Source of the DNA: Narthecium ossifragum
Lineage: Eukaryota > Streptophyta > Magnoliopsida > Dioscoreales > Nartheciaceae
Reading direction: 5' to 3'
Assembly: GCA_963920575.1 (NCBI GenBank)
Contig: OY986975.1
Coordinates: 18,631,897 to 18,695,896 of the forward strand
DNA length: 64,000 nucleotides
Shown here piece after piece: positions 60,062-64,000 of this stretch. Made by a program: the position numbers and the translations under genes. Position 1 is the stretch's first letter. Each line of letters starts with the position of its first letter. Under the pieces are notes generated by a model that worked only from the letters and a program-made list of their open reading frames with translations, made no database searches and was not told the origin of the DNA.

Positions 60062-62602
60062 TCATAGGCAACTTGGAGGACTTATCACACCCACATTGCT
60101 TCCATGAACATACTTGCAAAGAGCTTGTGCTCTTTTGTTCCTATACGTTAGGTCTATGTCTTCCAATTTGATTCCACTGCATGGATTGCTCGCGCTGCAG
60201 TCGAATTTGACGGCCACCTTCTTCGTCGACGATCCCCGGATGTTCGAGTACTTCACATCACTCACTTTCACATGAGAAGTCTGTCAAAACACCCAAACAG
60301 ATTAGAATTCAAGTCATGCAATTGCATAATAACTAGCTAGCTCATACATATGTCCATGGTGCATGGCATACCTCTTTAGGGCAACCAATCTTGTGAGGGC
60401 AGTAGTTCTGGTCGATGACGATCGGATTGTTGACGTTTTCCATGGTGATGTTCTCGAAGACGACGTTCTTCACGTAGCCGGTAGTCGTCGACGCCCAAGA
60501 CTTTATCCTGGCTCCATTCTGAGTGCCAGAGAAGGTGACCGACGACACCTCCACCTTCTCAACCCCGGCCTCCTGCTTCCCTTCCCCCTTCCCTAAGCTT
60601 CCAATGCTGAAACAAAACATCAAAGTCCATAAAATTAGTGAAGGTGTTGAAAAAAGGGGGGGAAAAGTCCATAAAATTAGTGCTGATCAGCTTGTTTGAG
60701 GGCATAGGATCTTAGTCTTCTAGAAGACTACCTGATGCCGTGGCCTGGGCCGCAGAACATGTCGCGGATGAGGAGGTTGTAGGTGCCCGGCCCGACGGAG
60801 ACACAGTCGTCACCGGTCATGATGCGGCTGTGGGTGATCACCACATCGGTCGAGTCCTGGACATGGATGCCGTCGGTGTTCGGACTGTTTCCCGGCGCGG
60901 TGATGTTGGTGTGGGACAACCGGACGTTCTGGCTGCCATTGATCACAATGTGGTATAGCTTGCTGTGGATGGAGCTCAGGTAGATGATCAGCACGTTCTG
61001 ACTCCTGCTGACCGTCAGAGACTGCATGCATGCAAAGTATAATATTAGAATTTAGAAGCTATATATTCTGCACTTTTTTTTTGTATAGAAATTTAAAAAA
61101 AAAGTATAAATTCAAGTGATAAATTAATTTTTTTTAAAAAATTAAATGACTTGAACTTTGCCATCTCAGCAGACTGCCACATGTCAAGTGTGTTATATGT
61201 TATGTGTCTTATTAATCAATTAAGAGTCCTAATGAAATAGTCACACAGCTAGAAGAAAGAGTTTGAATCGGTTTATAACTAATAGTTTTAGTGAAAATAG
61301 GACTTCATTATCATGCATGGACTCTACGTAGATTTTTAACTGGGGTTTGATAAGAAGTTAAGTTAAATGCTTTTTTTTAAAAAAAAAACAGAGAGAAGAA
61401 GTTGAACCTTGAACGTATGTATATATATGGACCTTATAGAATTCCATATGTATGAAACTTATAGATAATAATTAATAAACGGGGCTGGCCCAACTACGTG
61501 ACTTAGGCGGTCTCTCAGGGCCCCGGCTTTAAAGAGGACTCTAAAATTAGCTATGTTATAAGAACTATAAAAGTTAATTATTACTTAATAACAATTCAAT
61601 GCACTGTAATTTAACCAATATTAAATAAGAGGGCCTCCAAAATTAAAATTTTATTGCCTCAGAAGCTACCATTGAATTTAAGATATGCTTAATGGCTTTC
61701 AAATCACAAATTAAAAAATGGATCCCATAAAGTTTTATGTTATAAAGTGCTTAAAAGGTAACTTAAGACACCCATTAAACACTACTCTCATTCTCTTCTT
61801 TGATTCATCTATAAAGTGCTTAAAAGTTAATTTTATGTTCTATTGAACCCCTTCTCTATATTGTGCATGTCATCTCTCAGTAAAAGAATCCAAGAAATAT
61901 GAATGAACTACACATACATACTAACAAAACTTGAATTAAAAAACATCATTAATAGTTTAGCACCTTAAAAACCAAGAAGATTATATTTCTAAAACATAAA
62001 CATACTAATAATTACTTTATTTATTTTATTAGAAATATATATATATAAATTTTGGCGAGGGCCAATTGGATGTCTTCGCTTAGGGCCCATTTTGCATTGG
62101 GCCGGCCCTGTTAATAAGTTTTGCTAAATAATTGACATACCGTCAAGCCTCTAGGGCAATCTCCCTTCTTCTGCTTGCAAGTCCACAGAGCTTGCCCCCG
62201 GCCATCAATGGTGCCGCCGTTGATCTGCAAGCCATCAACCCTATCAAACTTGATCCACCTGCCGGAGCTATCTAGATCGGAATAATCCGGAGAAGACACC
62301 AGGGTGCCCTTGATCCGGAAGTCCATATGACTCTTGCATGGACCCTTAAAGACGACCGAGCCGAGCAGGAACTCCCCGTCCGGAACGTAGACGCCCGGGA
62401 CCACGCCTCTGGGGGCGGTCGACGTGTTGCATGCCGACTGCCAGGCGGCGAGGAAGGCGGCGGAGGAGTCCGTCTTGCCATCGGCCTTGGCTCCAAAGTC
62501 TTGTACATTAATAACTGCACTAGCTTCTGGAACGCGAGCAACCAAGCAAAGGATGATAATGAGGGCTAGTTTGAGGATGAAGAAGCTGATAAATTTCGCC
62601 AT
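60062..62602 (-). CDS. Polygalacturonase (exopolygalacturonase type, GH28), four exons
   Basis: Hydrolyses alpha-1,4 bonds of homogalacturonan in the cell wall; the sequence resembles the pollen exopolygalacturonase group. Exons are 62,602-62,141, 61,021-60,732, 60,606-60,372 and 60,280-60,062, with phases matching, giving 401 residues. A signal peptide (FILKLALIIILCLVA) precedes INVQDFGAKADGKTD. All four catalytic GH28 motifs are present: NTDG in APGNSPNTDGIHV, GDDC in MTGDDCVSVG, GHG in CGPGHGIS (across the exon 2/3 junction), and RIK in ARIKSW. The C-terminus carries paired Cys (CSASNPCSGI, PPSCL). Full length and apparently intact. Intron 1 holds an hAT-type element beginning 30 bp from its donor site. 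Confidence 0.95.
61480..62110. mobile_element. hAT-type non-autonomous element in polygalacturonase intron 1
   Basis: Termini CGGGGCTGGCCCAAC and (reverse complement) CAGGGCCGGCCCAAT. Flanks TTAATAAA (61,472-61,479) and TTAATAAG (62,111-62,118) match at seven of eight positions, an hAT-size duplication. 631 bp, AT-rich, no transposase. Confidence 0.8.
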
Positions 62603-62647
62603 TGCTATATGTGTACGTCCAGATGAAGAAGGATGAAGCTATATGTG

Positions 62648-62655
62648 TATATATA
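62648..62655 (-). promoter_or_regulatory. Candidate TATA box of the polygalacturonase gene
   Basis: A TATATATA run about 46 bp upstream of the ATG on the minus strand. Positional inference; the spacing leaves a very short 5' UTR. Confidence 0.35.
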
Positions 62656-62659
62656 TAAT

Positions 62660-63131
62660 AGAAATTAAGAGACGGGGTATTTGAGTTCAATGAGGACTAA
62701 GAAAACATAAATTTATCTGATAATCTTGAGTTTAAAGAGGATTAAGCAAAGGATGGAACTATATTTATATATATACTTGTGTATATATTATTATATATAT
62801 AGATGTTTAAAAGAAAGAGACGAGGTATTAATTTGAGTTTAATGAGGATTAGGGAATTAAATAATTATCTAATTTCGTGTATGTATATATCTCGTACGTA
62901 TACATCTCAAGGGCCATTTATATATAAGACAACATCCTCATAAATATTCTTAAAAGTAAATATTCTAAAAAGTAATTTAGCTTTATTGTACATTGTTAGA
63001 CTGAGATCGAGAGTTATTCGAGTCCATACAATGCTATATAAAAATATGCAGTCATGCTCTCCTATTAGTTTAAGTTTTTGAATTGAGTGGCTAAAATTCA
63101 AAATTATACATACACATGCATGTAACACTAT
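62660..63131. other. Upstream flank, nothing recognised
   Basis: AT-rich promoter-side sequence of the polygalacturonase gene with several TATATA runs; no second gene. Confidence 0.5.
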
Positions 63132-63280
63132 GGGGTGTTTGGTGTGGGGTTAGCTTATTTTGGATTAGCTTATTCTGAATTAAGTGTGTTAAAGAATGGA
63201 GATATGAAAAAATAGAGTGGTGATTGTAAGTGAAATGGGGATAAAAGGGTTAAAGGGGACTCGTACCAAACAGAGCGGTT
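63132..63280. mobile_element. Possible Tourist-like MITE
   Basis: GGGGTGTTTGGTGTGGGG on the left and (reverse complement) CTCTGTTTGGTACGAGTCCCC in part on the right share GTTTGGT; boundaries and target duplication are not clear. Confidence 0.35.
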
Positions 63281-63560
63281 GTTAACTAAGACCTTCCTTT
63301 CTAAGGTATAACCATTTTCTAGTAGGTCAAGTTCAACCATGAGCATGTTCTTGCCTCTTTTTGCTTATGGGCCAAGACCATTTTGACCCAATGAATGACG
63401 GTCTTCTGCATATTAGGCTACATGATTCTATAAACTTTTATGCAAGCCACACTAGTCTAATTGTTTTCAGCCCAATTTACCCTAACCCGCCCTTGGCTTC
63501 CTTCTTTAGCGTGAGCTTTGGTGACAAGAAAAAGAAAGACGTTAGCATGATATGGAACCT

Positions 63561-64000
63561 AAATTCATTGACTCATGGAGAAAAAAGGTTGACTTTAAGG
63601 TTTTATGGCGGGAGTCAATGTCAACCAATATAATTTTTCTAGTGGAATTCAGCCTTACTTTGTTTAACCCATTAGACGCGAGCTTGGAGAGGAACTCCTC
63701 TTGTGGTTTAGTAATACAAGGGGAAAGAGGGTGTTAGTTATACTTTGACATAGCTATAAATTCATTGACTCATGGAGAAAAAGGTTGACTTTAAGCTTTC
63801 ATGGTGGGAGTCAATGCCAACCAATATAATTTTTCTAGTGGAATTAAGCCTTACTTTGTTTAACCCATTAGACACGAGCTTGGAGAGGAACTCCTCTTGT
63901 GGAAAAGTAATACAAGGGGAAGAAAGAAGGTGTTAGTTATACTTTGGCATAGCTATAAATTCATTGACTCATGGAGAAAAAGGTTGACTTTAAGCTTTCA
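63561..64000 (+). repeat. Tandem repeat of about 198 bp, continuing past the window
   Basis: AAATTCATTGACTCATGGAG starts units at 63,561, 63,758 and 63,957 (periods 197 and 199). Units are nearly identical except for a few substitutions and short indels. No long ORF is maintained across units. At least 2.2 copies are visible and the array runs off the edge. Confidence 0.9.

Overview
The window reads as nuclear DNA of a flowering plant. It has genes with many GT-AG introns, a plastid amino-acid biosynthesis gene with a transit peptide, an LRR receptor kinase, a pectin-degrading enzyme, and very dense, nested plant transposable elements: chromoviral Ty3/gypsy, a 5S-derived Cassandra-like element, Helitrons, MULE, PIF/Harbinger, hAT and L1-type LINEs. 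I cannot name the species. A 200-base assembly gap lies at 577-776.

Layout. At 1-1,600 there is an LTR fragment, the gap, and a Helitron end in the promoter region of the first gene. At 1,947-12,128 (+) lies a complete 12-exon gene for the regulatory (small) subunit of acetolactate synthase, about 486 residues with two ACT-type repeats; its introns hold a 641-bp foldback element and two internal tandem duplications. A 5'-truncated LINE tail sits just downstream. At 14,035-35,354 is one large nested retrotransposon block. A roughly 5-kb Reina-like chromovirus (minus strand, flanked by GTACC on both sides) is split by two long TG...CA elements (ATACC and GCGAT duplications). The first of these contains a solo LTR (TCTCT duplication), which contains a Tekay-like gypsy element, whose 5' LTR contains a 5S-rRNA-derived Cassandra-like pair; a PIF/Harbinger element (TTA duplication) also sits inside it. 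At 35,387-37,352 (-) is a BIR1-like LRR receptor kinase; the nested block starts only 32 bp past its stop codon, so the block lies in its 3' UTR.

From 38,750 to 44,300 there are MITE-like and Helitron-like elements, one of which carries a beta-galactosidase exon fragment. At 44,355-51,337 is a nearly intact 7-kb Mutator-like element with 162-bp terminal inverted repeats. It encodes a transposase and, convergently, a small GRF-zinc-finger/coiled-coil/transmembrane protein; it sits inside a Helitron. At 52,590-57,817 is a LINE with a textbook 5' inversion and a target-site duplication, inserted in an older retroposon. At 58,350-59,310 are scrambled fragments of a PIP2 aquaporin and of a second plant gene.

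At 60,062-62,602 (-) is a complete four-exon exopolygalacturonase-type gene with an hAT-type element in its first intron. A roughly 198-bp tandem repeat runs off the right edge from 63,561.

The three host genes are functionally unrelated (branched-chain amino-acid synthesis, immune-receptor signalling, pectin hydrolysis). What links the window is layered transposition around and inside them. The most unusual item is the Mutator-like element with its GRF-finger companion gene.
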